Numbered from the stretch's first letter, positions 26,212 to 34,840 are shown. The stretch is 64,000 bases of DNA from Streptomyces sp. SLBN-118 (GCF_006715635.1 NZ_VFNP01000001.1:1488001-1552000), one strand, 5' to 3'. Notes: a model not told the origin generated them from the sequence alone. A program made the numbers and translations.

Positions 26212-27798
26212 GTGGGACAGTCGCGCAAGGCCCTGCGTACGGCCGCGATCGGTACGGTCTCCGTCGCGCTTCTCGCCGGACCGGCCGCCGGGGTCGCTCC
26301 CGCCGCCACGACGACCGGCGACCAGGCGCAATCCACCGCGGACGTACGGTTCGTCGACATCACCGGCGACGGCGGCACCGTGCTCAAGGCCAATGTCGTC
26401 ACGCCCGCAGGCTCCGACGGCAGGCACAAGTACCCCGTGGTCGTGCTGCCCACGAGCTGGGCGCTGCCCCAGATCGAATACCTTGCGCAGGCCAAGCAGC
26501 TCGCCGACTCGGGCTATGTCGTGGTGAGTTACAACGTCCGCGGGTTCTGGCAGTCCGGCGGTACGATCGAGGTGGCCGGGCCGCCCGACATCGCGGACGC
26601 CTCCAGAGTGATCGACTGGGCCCTCGCGAACACCCCCGCCGACCCGGGCAGGATCGGCATCGCCGGAGTCTCGTACGGCGCGGGCATCAGCCTCCTTGCC
26701 GCCGCCCACGACAAGCGCATCAAGGCCGTCACCGCCCTCAGCGGCTGGGCCGATCTCACCAACTCCATCTACAGCGGCCGCACCCAGCATGTCCAGGCCA
26801 CGGCGCTGCTCACCGGGACGGGCTATCTCACTGGCCGGCCGAGCGAGGAGTTCCAGGGCATCGCGAAGGACTTCTTCTCCTCCAACCTCGCCAAGGAGCA
26901 GGAGATGCTCGACTGGGGGAAGAAGCGCTCCGTCGCCACCTATCTGGACCAGATCAACGCCAACGGCGCTGCGATCATGCTCGGCAACGCCTGGGGCGAC
27001 TCCGTCTTCCCGCCCAACCAGTACGCCGACTTCTACGAGAAGCTCAGAGGCCCCAAGCGCCTGGAGTTCCGCCCCGGCGACCATGCGACGGCGGAGGCCG
27101 GCGGCCTGCTCGGCCTGCCCAACGACACGTGGACCAGCGCCCATCGCTGGCTCGACCACTACCTCAAGGGTGTCGACAACGGCGTCGACCGCGAGCAGCC
27201 GGTCCGCATCATGTCCCGTTCCACCGGCGGATACGTGAGCTACCCCGACTGGAAGTCGGTGGCCGCCACCGAGCGGAAGATCGACCTCGGCGGGTCCAAG
27301 CGGATCTTCGCCAATATCGACTCGGGCGCCAACGGAGGAGTCATCTTCCTGTCGAGCATCCTGGACCAGTTCGCCAAGCTGCCCCCGATGGCCTCGATCC
27401 CGCTGCTGCCGCGTGCCTTCGCAGCCGTCTGGCAGACCGGGCGCTACGGCTCCGGGCAGCAGATCCGCGGCACCGCCAAGCTGCACACCACGGTCACAAG
27501 CACCAAGGAGAGCGGCACCCTCGTCGCATACCTCTACGACGTGGGCCCGCTCGGCCTCGGCAAGCTGGTCAGCAATGCCCCGTACACCTTCCACGGCACG
27601 ACACCCGGGAAGCCGTTCGCCGTCGACCTGGAGCTCTTCTCCACCGCCTACGACGTCCCGGCGGGCCACCGTCTCGCCCTGGTCGTCGACACTGTCGACC
27701 CGCTCTACATCGAGCACAACCCGTCCGGCGCGCAGCTGACCTTCTCCTCGTCCGCAGCCGACCCGTCATACCTGTCGGTCCCGCTGCGCGAGAAGTGA
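26212..27798 (+). CDS. secreted CocE/NonD-type alpha/beta hydrolase (X-Pro dipeptidyl-peptidase-like)
   Basis: 528 aa, GTG start with AGGAG 6 nt upstream. The N-terminus is a signal peptide (basic R-K, hydrophobic run, A-P-A-A). The nucleophile is Ser154 in G-V-S-Y-G-A-G; the acid and base residues should be in A-W-G-D and P-G-D-H-A-T. The last about 160 residues are the beta-sandwich jelly-roll (G-T-L-V-A-Y-L-Y-D-V-G; G-H-R-L-A-L-V-V-D) typical of X-prolyl dipeptidyl-peptidases and cocaine-esterase-like enzymes. It probably hydrolyses peptides or esters outside the cell. Divergent from the small membrane protein gene. Confidence 0.9.
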   Translation: MGQSRKALRTAAIGTVSVALLAGPAAGVAPAATTTGDQAQSTADVRFVDITGDGGTVLKANVVTPAGSDGRHKYPVVVLPTSWALPQIEYLAQAKQLADSGYVVVSYNVRGFWQSGGTIEVAGPPDIADASRVIDWALANTPADPGRIGIAGVSYGAGISLLAAAHDKRIKAVTALSGWADLTNSIYSGRTQHVQATALLTGTGYLTGRPSEEFQGIAKDFFSSNLAKEQEMLDWGKKRSVATYLDQINANGAAIMLGNAWGDSVFPPNQYADFYEKLRGPKRLEFRPGDHATAEAGGLLGLPNDTWTSAHRWLDHYLKGVDNGVDREQPVRIMSRSTGGYVSYPDWKSVAATERKIDLGGSKRIFANIDSGANGGVIFLSSILDQFAKLPPMASIPLLPRAFAAVWQTGRYGSGQQIRGTAKLHTTVTSTKESGTLVAYLYDVGPLGLGKLVSNAPYTFHGTTPGKPFAVDLELFSTAYDVPAGHRLALVVDTVDPLYIEHNPSGAQLTFSSSAADPSYLSVPLREK

Positions 27799-28277
27799 TC
27801 ACCGGCTGCCGCCGGGCGGGAATGGCCCTGAGCTGCTGCTCCCCCTACGGCCTGGGGGCCGTGGGGGCACCCCCACCCGGCAGCAGCGTCCCTGGTCCGG
27901 CCGGGGCCGGATACGCGGCCTGTGTACGCGGGGAGATCGCCATCACCACGAGGATGAAGGGCACATCGTAGTCGAGATCCGGTGGTCGTAGCGGCTGGCG
28001 ATGGCAAGGTTTCCGCGCGGCGCGGGCGAGAGTGCCGCGGCGCGGGTGGAAGAGATGTCGTGTCATGGGTCCTGCACCCCCGTCAGTCCTGCGGCACGTG
28101 CACCTGTTCGTCGTGCGTGTTCGCATCACGCAGTCCGATCAAAGGATCGACGATCATACGCTGCCCTACCCACTCTCGGCTGTGTCGAGGTCAGCGCAAA
28201 CTATCCAGGCGGACAAGGGACTTCACACCCGACACGCGTAAATAGGGCATAAGCCGTATTAACGACGTCTGTGCAGC
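27799..28277. other. intergenic region, no gene recognised
   Basis: 479 bp between the secreted hydrolase (+) and the 148-aa hypothetical gene (-). It contains the tight inverted repeat GTGGGGG/CCCCCAC (27861-27876, 2-nt loop) within a C/G-rich stretch of the kind often seen after Streptomyces genes, which may act as a terminator. Open frames exist on both strands, but their products are arginine/proline-rich without recognisable domains or good ribosome-binding sites. Confidence 0.5.
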
Positions 28278-28724
28278 TCAAGCCTCTGCGGCCTCCGCGT
28301 ACACCTGGGACAGCTGAGGCGCTCCGTTGACAGCCCAGTCGAGGCCCGCCTCCACCACGCTGATCTCCCTGCCGGAGGCGAGCTGCACCACGGGATGACC
28401 GCCCGGCCAGACGTGCCAGGCCGCTCCGGGGACCGAGCGGACGATCACGGTGCCGAGGTAGAGACCCGCGTCATTGCCCAGCCAGGGCAGCTCCTCCGGG
28501 TCGTCGCGCCAGCGCGGCGGAAGCTGGTCGAGCGCGGCCAACGAAGCGGGGCTGTCGTCCAGTTCGAGCCCGGCCTGCCCTGCTCGGACACGCAGCAGCT
28601 CACACTCCGAGAGCAACTCGGCGATGGCCGCCGCGCGCTCCGGGTCGTACTCAGCGGCAGGCTCGACGGTCACCTGCTCGGCGTCGTGCCGCTTGAGCCA
28701 ATTGTCCAAGAAAGGGATTTCCAT
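28278..28724 (-). CDS. conserved Streptomyces hypothetical protein (DUF6278-like)
   Basis: 148 aa, acidic, no signal peptide or membrane helix. It begins M-E-I-P-F-L-D-N-W-L-K-R-H and ends with a V-V-E-A-G-L-D-W-A-V-N-G-A-P-Q-L segment that looks like a small alpha/beta domain. I associate it with an uncharacterised Streptomyces family (DUF6278), with limited certainty. It is transcribed toward the empty region and separated by 58 bp from the exonuclease III gene upstream on the same strand. No function is suggested by motifs or neighbours. Confidence 0.75.
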   Translation of the reverse strand: MEIPFLDNWLKRHDAEQVTVEPAAEYDPERAAAIAELLSECELLRVRAGQAGLELDDSPASLAALDQLPPRWRDDPEELPWLGNDAGLYLGTVIVRSVPGAAWHVWPGGHPVVQLASGREISVVEAGLDWAVNGAPQLSQVYAEAAEA

Positions 28725-28782
28725 ACCACTCAGCCTCGCACCCCTGCCGCCGGGCGCACCACAGGGCGCGCGTCAGCAAACG

Positions 28783-29562
28783 TCAGATGTCCAGATCGAC
28801 AACGACCGGCGCATGATCCGACGCGCCCTTGCCCTTGCGCTCCTCACGGTCGACGTAACTGTCCTTGACCGCCGTGGCGAATGGATCATTGCCGTAGACC
28901 AGGTCGATACGCATGCCGCGGTTCTTGGGGAAGCACAGCTGGCGGTAGTCCCAGTACGTGAACGGGTGGTCGTACTTGAGGGGGCGCGGCACGAGGTCGG
29001 TCAAGCCCGCCTCCTGGAGCGCGGTGAGCGCCGCCCGCTCGGGCGGGGTGACATGCGTCTGCCCCTCGAAGAACTCACGGTCCCAGACGTCGTCGTCGGT
29101 CGGGGCGACGTTGAAATCTCCGAGGACCGCGAAGGGGCGGGTCGCCGCGGTGTCGGACGCGACCGCCGCCTTCAGGGCCTCGAACCACTGCAGCTTGTAT
29201 GCGTAGTGCGCGTGCCCGGGCTCGCGGCCGTTGGGCACGTACACCGACATGACACGGACCGGGCCGCAGGTCGCGGCGACCGCCCGGGGCTCCTGCACAC
29301 CCTCGTACTCGGGCCCGCCGGGCAGGCCCTTGACCACGTCGTCGAGGCCGACCCGGGACACCACCGCCACGCCGTTCCACCGGCCCGTGGCGTGGACCGC
29401 GGACTCGTAACCGAGCTCGCGCAGCTCGTCGGAGGGGAACTGCGCCTCGGTGGTCTTGGTCTCCTGCAGGCACAGGACGTCCGTGCCGCTGTTCTCCAGC
29501 CAGGCCAGCAGCCGCGGCAGTCGGGCGGTGATCGAGTTGACGTTCCACGTGGCGATGCGCAT
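28783..29562 (-). CDS. xthA: exodeoxyribonuclease III / AP endonuclease
   Basis: 259 aa, usual length. Active-site residues of the EEP fold are all in place: Asn7 (T-W-N-V-N-S), Glu34 (Q-E-T-K), Asp149 and Asn151 (G-D-F-N-V-A-P), and the terminal Asp249-His250 pair (S-D-H-A-P). The enzyme cuts at abasic sites and removes 3' blocking groups in base excision repair. It follows the MBL-fold gene on the same strand, with a hairpin at 29586-29609 separating the transcripts. Confidence 0.95.
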   Translation of the reverse strand: MRIATWNVNSITARLPRLLAWLENSGTDVLCLQETKTTEAQFPSDELRELGYESAVHATGRWNGVAVVSRVGLDDVVKGLPGGPEYEGVQEPRAVAATCGPVRVMSVYVPNGREPGHAHYAYKLQWFEALKAAVASDTAATRPFAVLGDFNVAPTDDDVWDREFFEGQTHVTPPERAALTALQEAGLTDLVPRPLKYDHPFTYWDYRQLCFPKNRGMRIDLVYGNDPFATAVKDSYVDREERKGKGASDHAPVVVDLDI

Positions 29563-29585
29563 GCGAAGAGCCTAGCCGGGCGGTC

Positions 29586-29609
29586 TGACAGCCGGCCCTG
29601 CGGCTGTCA
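29586..29609 (-). terminator. hairpin at the 3' end of the MBL-fold gene
   Basis: Perfect 8-bp arms TGACAGCC (29586-29593) and GGCTGTCA (29602-29609) around an 8-nt loop. The arm at 29602-29609 includes the stop codon of the MBL-fold gene, so the structure lies at its mRNA end and upstream of xthA. Confidence 0.6.
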
Positions 29610-30239
29610 CAGGTCGGTCGCCTCGCCCGGAGTGAGCCTGCCGTGGTCCGTGCCGCCGAGCTCGCCGATCTGCCGGTCGTAGATCGGCCGGGCGAGATCG
29701 GTGAGCAGGGCGTCGTGGACGTCGATGGCGCGCCGCGGCTTCACCTCGCGCACATAGTCGATGACCTCGGAGATCTTGCTCCAGGGGGCCTGCACCGGGA
29801 GCATCAGCGTCTCGACCGGACGGTCGGGGACGGTGAGGGCGTCGCCCGGATGGAAGACCGAACCGTCCACCAGATAACCGACGTTGGTGATCCGGGGGAT
29901 GTCCGGGTGAATCACGGCATGCAGCTCTCCGTGCACCTGCACGTCGAACCCGGCCGCGGTGAAGGTGTCGCCGTGGCCGACGGTGTGGACCCGTCCCGGG
30001 AAGGCCGCCGAGATCTTCTCGGCGACGCTCCGCAGGGTCCAGATCCCGGCGCCCGGGTTCGCCTCCATCGCGGCCCGCAGCCGGTCCTCGTTGAAGTGGT
30101 CGGGATGCTCGTGGGTGACAAGGATGACGTCCGCGCCGATGGCGGCGTCCTGTTCACTGAAGGTGCCGGGATCGATGACCAGCGTCTGCCCGTCCTTCTC
30201 CAGCCGGATGCAGGCGTGCGTCTTCTTCGTGAGCCTCAT
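29607..30239 (-). CDS. MBL-fold metallohydrolase
   Basis: 210 aa. The zinc-binding signature is T-H-E-H-P-D-H-F, followed by a further His in the F-H-P-G-D-A segment, as in small UlaG-like metallo-beta-lactamase-fold proteins (M-R-L-T-K-K-T-H-A-C-I-R-L start; V-I-D-P-G-T). These hydrolases act on varied phosphodiester or ester substrates, and no substrate can be named here. The ATG is 12 bp after the pcaL stop, so it is probably cotranscribed with pcaL, with a hairpin at its end. Confidence 0.9.
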   Translation of the reverse strand: MRLTKKTHACIRLEKDGQTLVIDPGTFSEQDAAIGADVILVTHEHPDHFNEDRLRAAMEANPGAGIWTLRSVAEKISAAFPGRVHTVGHGDTFTAAGFDVQVHGELHAVIHPDIPRITNVGYLVDGSVFHPGDALTVPDRPVETLMLPVQAPWSKISEVIDYVREVKPRRAIDVHDALLTDLARPIYDRQIGELGGTDHGRLTPGEATDL

Positions 30240-30251
30240 GGCCCCATCCTG

Positions 30252-31550
30252 CTACCCCTCGGGGTTGGTCTCCTCCTGAATGACCGCGTGGGCAACGCGG
30301 AAGGCGGAGTTCGCCGCCGGGACACCGCAGTACACCGCCGCGTGAATGAGGACTTCCTTGATCTCGGCGGGGGTGAGGCCGTTGCGCAGGGCCGCACGGG
30401 TGTGGAAGGCGAGCTCCTCCAGGTGCCCGCCCGCGACCAGCGCGGTCAGCGTCACCACGCTGCGAGTGCGCCTGTCGAGGCCCTCGCGGGTCCAGACCTC
30501 GCCCCAGGCGTAGCGGGTGATCAGCTCCTGGAAGTCGCCGGTGAAGTCGTCTGCCGCGGCCGTCGCCCGGTCGACATGCGCGTCGCCCAGTACCTCGCGG
30601 CGCACCTTCATCCCGGCCACGTACGGATCCGGGCGTCCCGGCTGCACCGCCTCGGGCTGCGCGGGCGAGGCGGGGGCGATCTCCCCGTCGGGGGCGACCG
30701 CGGCGGAGAGGGCGGGCGCGATCGGCGCGGCCGGGATCGCCGTGAGCCCCGTCGGTGAATCGGAAGCGGTCTGCCAGGCGGTGGAGAAGTGGTGTACGAG
30801 AAGGTCGGTGACCGCGCCCGGCTGCTCGACGGGGGCGAGGTGCGATGCGCCGGGCACGAGCGCGAGCCGGGCGTCCGGTATGCCGGCGACCAGGGTGCGG
30901 GCCTCGGCGGGCCCGGTGACCTGGTCCTCGGAGCCGACCAGGACGAGGGTCGGGACGCCGACGTGGCCGAGTTCGCCGCGTACGTCGAAGGCCGCGAGCG
31001 CCTCGCAGGCGGCGATGTAGCAGCCGGGGTCGGTGGTACGGACCATCTGGACCGCCCACTCGACGATCGCGGGCTGGGCGGCGGCGAAGCCGTGCGTGAA
31101 CCAGCGCTCGGGAGCGCTGCGGGCCATCGGGTCCAGGCCGTTGGTCCGCACGATCACACCGCGCTGGCGGAACTCGTCGGCGGTCCCGAACCGCGGCGAG
31201 GCCGCCACCAGCGCGAGGGAGGCCACCCGGTGCGGGTGGCGCAGCGCCAGCTCCACCCCGATCGCGCCGCCGATGGAACAGCCCGCGTAGCCGAAGTACT
31301 GGATGCCCAGCCCGTCGAGGGTCGCGAGCAGCCGGTCGGCGAGCTCGGCGACGGAGGCCGCGGGGTGGGCGGGGGCGCCGCCGTGGCCGGGCAGATCGAA
31401 CCGGAACACCTGCCACCGGCGGGCGAGATCGGTTATCTGCCGGTCCCACATGTGCCATGTGGTACCCAGTGACGGACCCAGGATCAGAACAGGGGCGTCT
31501 TCTGGCCCGTCACAGCGGTATTGCAGCGTTTTCGGTGGTGTCTCGCTCAC
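30252..31550 (-). CDS. pcaL: 3-oxoadipate enol-lactonase / 4-carboxymuconolactone decarboxylase fusion
   Basis: 432 aa from the GTG at 31550, preceded by AGAGGG at 8-nt spacing. The frame stays open to 31910, but that part lies antisense to the restriction-enzyme fragment and is not conserved. Residues 1-about 260 are PcaD, an alpha/beta hydrolase with nucleophile motif G-C-S-I-G-G and base in G-A-S-H-L-A-P; an Ala/Pro linker follows; residues about 308-432 are PcaC (M-K-V-R-R-E-V-L-G; T-R-S-V-V-T-L-T-A-L; H-T-R-A-A-L-R-N-G). The fusion catalyses two successive beta-ketoadipate steps. The usual pcaHGB/pcaIJF partners are not adjacent. Confidence 0.93.
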   Translation of the reverse strand: MSETPPKTLQYRCDGPEDAPVLILGPSLGTTWHMWDRQITDLARRWQVFRFDLPGHGGAPAHPAASVAELADRLLATLDGLGIQYFGYAGCSIGGAIGVELALRHPHRVASLALVAASPRFGTADEFRQRGVIVRTNGLDPMARSAPERWFTHGFAAAQPAIVEWAVQMVRTTDPGCYIAACEALAAFDVRGELGHVGVPTLVLVGSEDQVTGPAEARTLVAGIPDARLALVPGASHLAPVEQPGAVTDLLVHHFSTAWQTASDSPTGLTAIPAAPIAPALSAAVAPDGEIAPASPAQPEAVQPGRPDPYVAGMKVRREVLGDAHVDRATAAADDFTGDFQELITRYAWGEVWTREGLDRRTRSVVTLTALVAGGHLEELAFHTRAALRNGLTPAEIKEVLIHAAVYCGVPAANSAFRVAHAVIQEETNPEG

Positions 31551-31575
31551 CCGTCCGACCCTCTCATCTGTCACG

Positions 31576-32058
31576 ACAGCCCCTACGGCCGGGTGACCTT
31601 CGACCGGCAGTACGCCATCGCGGACCGGAGAGTGATCGACTTTCCACGACCGGCTCTGCGGTTCGCTCACGACGATCGACGTCAGATCTACCTCGCCGAA
31701 CTGCACACCGAGTCGGTCCGTCCGGGCCCGGCGGTGAGCTTCACTGCCCTCCTGCCCGACGTCCGCCACTTCAAAGGCACCGAGGGCGGCCGCGTCGCTC
31801 CCCTCTACCGCCACCCCCCAGTCAGAACCCAACGTGACGCCCGGTCTGCTGCAACTACTCACCAAGACGCATGGCGGGACGGTGACCGCCGAGGACCTCT
31901 TCGCGTACATCGCGGGGATCGCCGGTCACAGCGGCTACCCTCGTCACTTCGCAGCGAACCCGGCTCACCGGGGCGCCCGTATCCCCCTGACGCGCGACCC
32001 GGCACTGTGGGCGGAGGTCGTGGAGGTGGGCAGGCGCACGGTGTGGATTCACACGTAG
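31576..32058 (+). pseudogene. C-terminal fragment of a type ISP restriction/modification enzyme, frameshifted
   Basis: Two frames together give the tail of a Streptomyces type ISP enzyme. The first, about 31576-31813, reads F-D-R-Q-Y-A-I-A-D-R-R-V-I-D and ends at H-F-K-G-T-E-G-G-R-V-A-P-L-Y-R. The second, about 31820-32058, reads P-N-V-T-P-G-L-L, then A-E-D-L-F-A-Y-I-A-G-I-A and ends W-I-H-T followed by TAG where homologues continue with Y-G. The frame changes within or next to a run of six C (31814-31819). The methylase, helicase and nuclease parts are absent. The fragment starts about 25 bp upstream of the pcaL start, so it marks an old rearrangement. Family assignment is from motif memory. 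Confidence 0.7.
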
Positions 32059-32166
32059 GCACCCTTGCCCTCTCTTGATCAGGCCCACTGAGACGGTCTC
32101 TCGGACCATGGACGGGCTGCTGCCCCTGGAAGCGCCGTGGAAGCGATGGACATGCCAGCCGGTTCG

Positions 32167-32322
32167 TCACGCGCCGTCGCGCCGACCGAGAATTCCCGGC
32201 CTTGCCATCTTGACCCGCTGGTAACCCTTGGCGACGATCTCTTGGTGCAGAACGGTCGTGGTGTGCTCGCCTTCCTCCCATCGCTGCCCAGGTACTCCAG
32301 GTAGGGATCGAGGCTGGTGGGG
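32167..32322 (-). pseudogene. remnant of an ISL3-like transposase C-terminus
   Basis: Read on the minus strand, one frame gives P-T-S-L-D-P-Y-L-E-Y-L and the next frame continues Q-R-W-E-E-G-E-H-T-T-T-V-L-H-Q-E-I-V-A-K-G-Y-Q-R-V, ending at TGA 32169-32167. The combined pattern (L-D-P-Y-x-x-Y-L, Q-R-W, E-I, G-Y) is that of the central/C-terminal part of ISL3-family transposases common in Streptomyces. A single-base shift near 32288 separates the halves. No terminal inverted repeats or intact element were seen. Non-functional relic next to the PKS cluster edge. Confidence 0.6.
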
Positions 32323-32560
32323 CTGCTCCCTGCCTGCTTCCTGCAGGTCAAGGGCGGCCTCCGGAGCGCTACAACGATTCGCATCTGCGGTCAGCTGTCC
32401 CAGGGTGTTTCAGGACTCACACTGGCCCATTGCTGACTCTCCCAGCACGCCATCAGGCCTCGGCAAGCGCCGCGTCCGGGACACTCCACCTCCTCCCACC
32501 CTGCCGACCGGCTGAGCCCATGGACGCACATCGAGGCTGATGCGTCCCCAGGTCCTCCGG
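32323..32560. other. intergenic spacer, no feature recognised
   Basis: Between the transposase relic and the 3' end of the phosphopantetheinyl transferase gene. Short frames exist on both strands, but none shows a domain, credible start or codon bias. Confidence 0.5.
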
Positions 32561-33223
32561 CTACAGCGAGACCGCCGTCAGTACGAGACCACGGCACACC
32601 AGCCAGCGGCCGCCGACCGCCGTGGGCGCCTTGCCGGCCCAGCCGGGCCGCTGGCGCAGGACCCAGGCGCGGAAGAACGGTATCTCGGCTTCGAACTCCA
32701 CCTCGGCGTCGTCGAAGCCGAGGCGGTCCCCCGTCATGGAGAACCAGCTCTTGAAGACCGACTCCTTGGCGCTGAACAGCAGACGGTCCCAGTGCACCGA
32801 AGGGTACGAGTCCGCCAGCACAGCCAGCGCGGGACGCTCCGGGGCGATCGTCACTGCCTCCAACACCCCTTGTGGAAGCGGGCGGTGTGGCTCGGCATCG
32901 ATGCCGAGCGACATGACATCCTCACGGCTGGCCACCGCGGCACCGCGATAGCCATCGCAGTGGGTCAGGGATCCCAACACTCCGTCAGGCCACGACGGCA
33001 CACCGTGCTCGTCCGGCGGCAGGGGAACAGCCGGTCGGCCCAGCGCTGACAGCGCCGCACGGGCGCAGTGGCGTCCCGTGGCGAACTCCCGCCTCCGCGC
33101 GTCCACCGCACTTGCGATCGCAGTCTCTTCCTCCGGGAACAGTGAGACGTCCGCCACGTCACCGAACACCTCCGCTGTACGCACCCCCGCCGGCACCAGA
33201 CCGGCGATCAGGTCCGCGACCAT
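32561..33223 (-). CDS. Sfp-type 4'-phosphopantetheinyl transferase
   Basis: 220 aa from the ATG at 33223, which has a perfect AAGGAGG at 6-nt spacing; the open frame upstream would overlap the oxidase gene. The Mg2+/CoA motifs are S-L-G-I-D-A-E-P and F-S-A-K-E-S-V-F-K-S-W, as in EntD/Sfp-like transferases. It attaches the phosphopantetheine arm to the conserved serines of the PKS ACPs (and of any peptidyl carrier proteins downstream). It is the outermost intact gene of the cluster, divergent from the FAD oxidase. In the tirandamycin cluster trd I recall such a gene as trdM; the symbol is not assigned here. Confidence 0.95.
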   Translation of the reverse strand: MVADLIAGLVPAGVRTAEVFGDVADVSLFPEEETAIASAVDARRREFATGRHCARAALSALGRPAVPLPPDEHGVPSWPDGVLGSLTHCDGYRGAAVASREDVMSLGIDAEPHRPLPQGVLEAVTIAPERPALAVLADSYPSVHWDRLLFSAKESVFKSWFSMTGDRLGFDDAEVEFEAEIPFFRAWVLRQRPGWAGKAPTAVGGRWLVCRGLVLTAVSL

Positions 33224-33239
33224 CCCGTCCCTCCTTTTC

Positions 33240-33249
33240 GGAGCGCTCC
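33240..33249. promoter_or_regulatory. short palindrome in the PPTase/FAD-oxidase divergent promoter
   Basis: GGAGCGCTCC is a perfect 10-bp palindrome, 16 bp upstream of the PPTase start and 80 bp upstream of the oxidase start. It could be a regulator site, but it is short enough to arise by chance in this composition. Confidence 0.3.
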
Positions 33250-33329
33250 AAAACCTTTGCGTGACAGGTGAATTAGGATCCGACGGCAACAGTACAGCTT
33301 CACTTCCGTGTCGAAGGCAGGAGAACCGC

Positions 33330-34832
33330 ATGAAGCACATCGATTTCGTGGCCCCCGGCGATATCAGGTACGAGGACTTACGCCGGGGCGAGAACCTCCG
33401 CTTCGTCGGCGATCCGGAAGAGATACATCTGGTGGGATCCGCCACTGAGATCGAGCAGGTCCTTTCGCATGCCGTCCGATCGGGAAAGCGGGTCGCCGTG
33501 CGCAGTGGAGGTCACTGTTACGAGGACTTCGTGGCCCATCCCGATGTCCGTGTGGTGATGGACATGTCGCCGCTGTCGGCGGTCGGGTTCGACGAAGAGC
33601 GCGGCGCGTTCGTCGTCGAGGCCGGTGCCACGCTGGGCGCGGTCTACAAGACGCTGTTCCGGGTGTGGGGCGTGACACTGCCCGGCGGGGCGTGCCCCGA
33701 TGTGGGGGCGGGCGGGCACGTCCTCGGCGGGGGCTACGGCCCGCTGTCCCGGATGCACGGCTCGATCGTCGACTACCTGCACGCGGTCGAGGTCGTCGTG
33801 GTCGACGCGTCGGGCGACGCGCGGACGGTGATCGCGACGCGCGAGCCGGACGATCCGAACCATGATCTGTGGTGGGCCCACACTGGGGGCGGTGGCGGGA
33901 ACTTCGGCGTGGTCGTCAGGTACTGGCTGCGGACCACCGAGGCCGACGTACCGCCGGATCCCCGCCGGGTGCTGCCGCGGCCGCCGGCCGAGGTGCTCCT
34001 CAACACCACCGTGTGGCCGTGGGAGGGACTGGACGAGGCGGCCTTCGCGCGGCTCGTCCGGAACCACGGCAGGTGGTTCGAGGAGAACAGCGGCCCCGAC
34101 TCCCCCTGGTGCGACCTCTACAGCGTGCTGGCCCTGACCCGCAGCCAGTCCGGTGCCCTCGCGATGACCACACAGCTCGACGCTACCGGCCCGGACGCGG
34201 AGAAGCGGCTGCAGACGTACCTCGCCGCCGTCTCCGAGGGTGTGGGCGTGCAGTCGCACAGCGACACCCGGCGTCTGCCCTGGCTGCACTCGACCCGCTG
34301 GCCCGGGATCGCCGGGGACGGCGACATGACCGGACGGGCCAAGATCAAGGCGGCGTACGCGCGCCGGAGCTTCGACGGCCAGCAGATCAGCACCCTGTAC
34401 ACGCGTCTGACCAGCGCCGACTACGACAACCCGGCCGGGGTCGTCGCGCTCATCGCCTACGGAGGCAAGGTCAACGCCGTCTCTGCGGACCGGACCGCGG
34501 TGGCACAGCGGGACTCCATCCTCAAGATCGTGTACGTCACGACCTGGGAGGACTCCGCGGAGGACCCGATCCACGTGCGGTGGATCCGCGAGCTGTACCG
34601 GGACGTGTACGCGGCCACCGGCGGCGTACCGGTACCCGGCGGTGCCGCCGACGGCGCGTACGTCAACTACCCGGACGTCGACCTCGCGGACGACGAGTGG
34701 AACAGCTCCGGGGTGCCGTGGTCCGAGCTGTACTACAAGGACGCCTACCCGCGGCTGCAGGCGGTCAAGGCGCGTTGGGATCCGCGCAACGTGTTCCGGC
34801 ACGCGCTCTCCGTGCAGGCGCCGCCGGCCTGA
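33330..34832 (+). CDS. tamL: bicovalent FAD-dependent oxidase, TamL/TrdL-like
   Basis: 500 aa from the ATG at 33330 with AGGAG 6 nt upstream. The PCMH FAD domain carries both attachment sites: His62 in R-S-G-G-H-C-Y and Cys122 in G-G-A-C-P-D-V-G-A-G-G-H-V-L-G-G-G. The C-terminus holds the BBE segment W-D-P-R-N-V-F-R-H-A. Bicovalent FAD oxidases of this group oxidise secondary alcohols of polyketides and sugars; TamL oxidises the C10 allylic alcohol of tirandamycin to a ketone. Its position beside a PKS with the tirandamycin module order supports that role. No signal peptide is seen. A hairpin separates it from PKS1. Confidence 0.82.
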   Translation: MKHIDFVAPGDIRYEDLRRGENLRFVGDPEEIHLVGSATEIEQVLSHAVRSGKRVAVRSGGHCYEDFVAHPDVRVVMDMSPLSAVGFDEERGAFVVEAGATLGAVYKTLFRVWGVTLPGGACPDVGAGGHVLGGGYGPLSRMHGSIVDYLHAVEVVVVDASGDARTVIATREPDDPNHDLWWAHTGGGGGNFGVVVRYWLRTTEADVPPDPRRVLPRPPAEVLLNTTVWPWEGLDEAAFARLVRNHGRWFEENSGPDSPWCDLYSVLALTRSQSGALAMTTQLDATGPDAEKRLQTYLAAVSEGVGVQSHSDTRRLPWLHSTRWPGIAGDGDMTGRAKIKAAYARRSFDGQQISTLYTRLTSADYDNPAGVVALIAYGGKVNAVSADRTAVAQRDSILKIVYVTTWEDSAEDPIHVRWIRELYRDVYAATGGVPVPGGAADGAYVNYPDVDLADDEWNSSGVPWSELYYKDAYPRLQAVKARWDPRNVFRHALSVQAPPA

Positions 34833-34840
34833 GGCGAGGC

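Noticed and set aside
27845..28129. Minus-strand frame of 94 codons in the gap after the secreted hydrolase
   Set aside because: Composition is Arg/Pro-rich, no ribosome-binding site or domain; probably non-coding.
31521..32078. A single 185-codon plus-strand gene
   Set aside because: Only the first half of this frame is protein-like; after the C-run the homology continues in another frame, so it is a pseudogene fragment.
33078..33329. Extended N-terminus for the FAD oxidase
   Set aside because: It would run through the PPTase start region and lacks family similarity; the ATG at 33330 has a good Shine-Dalgarno.
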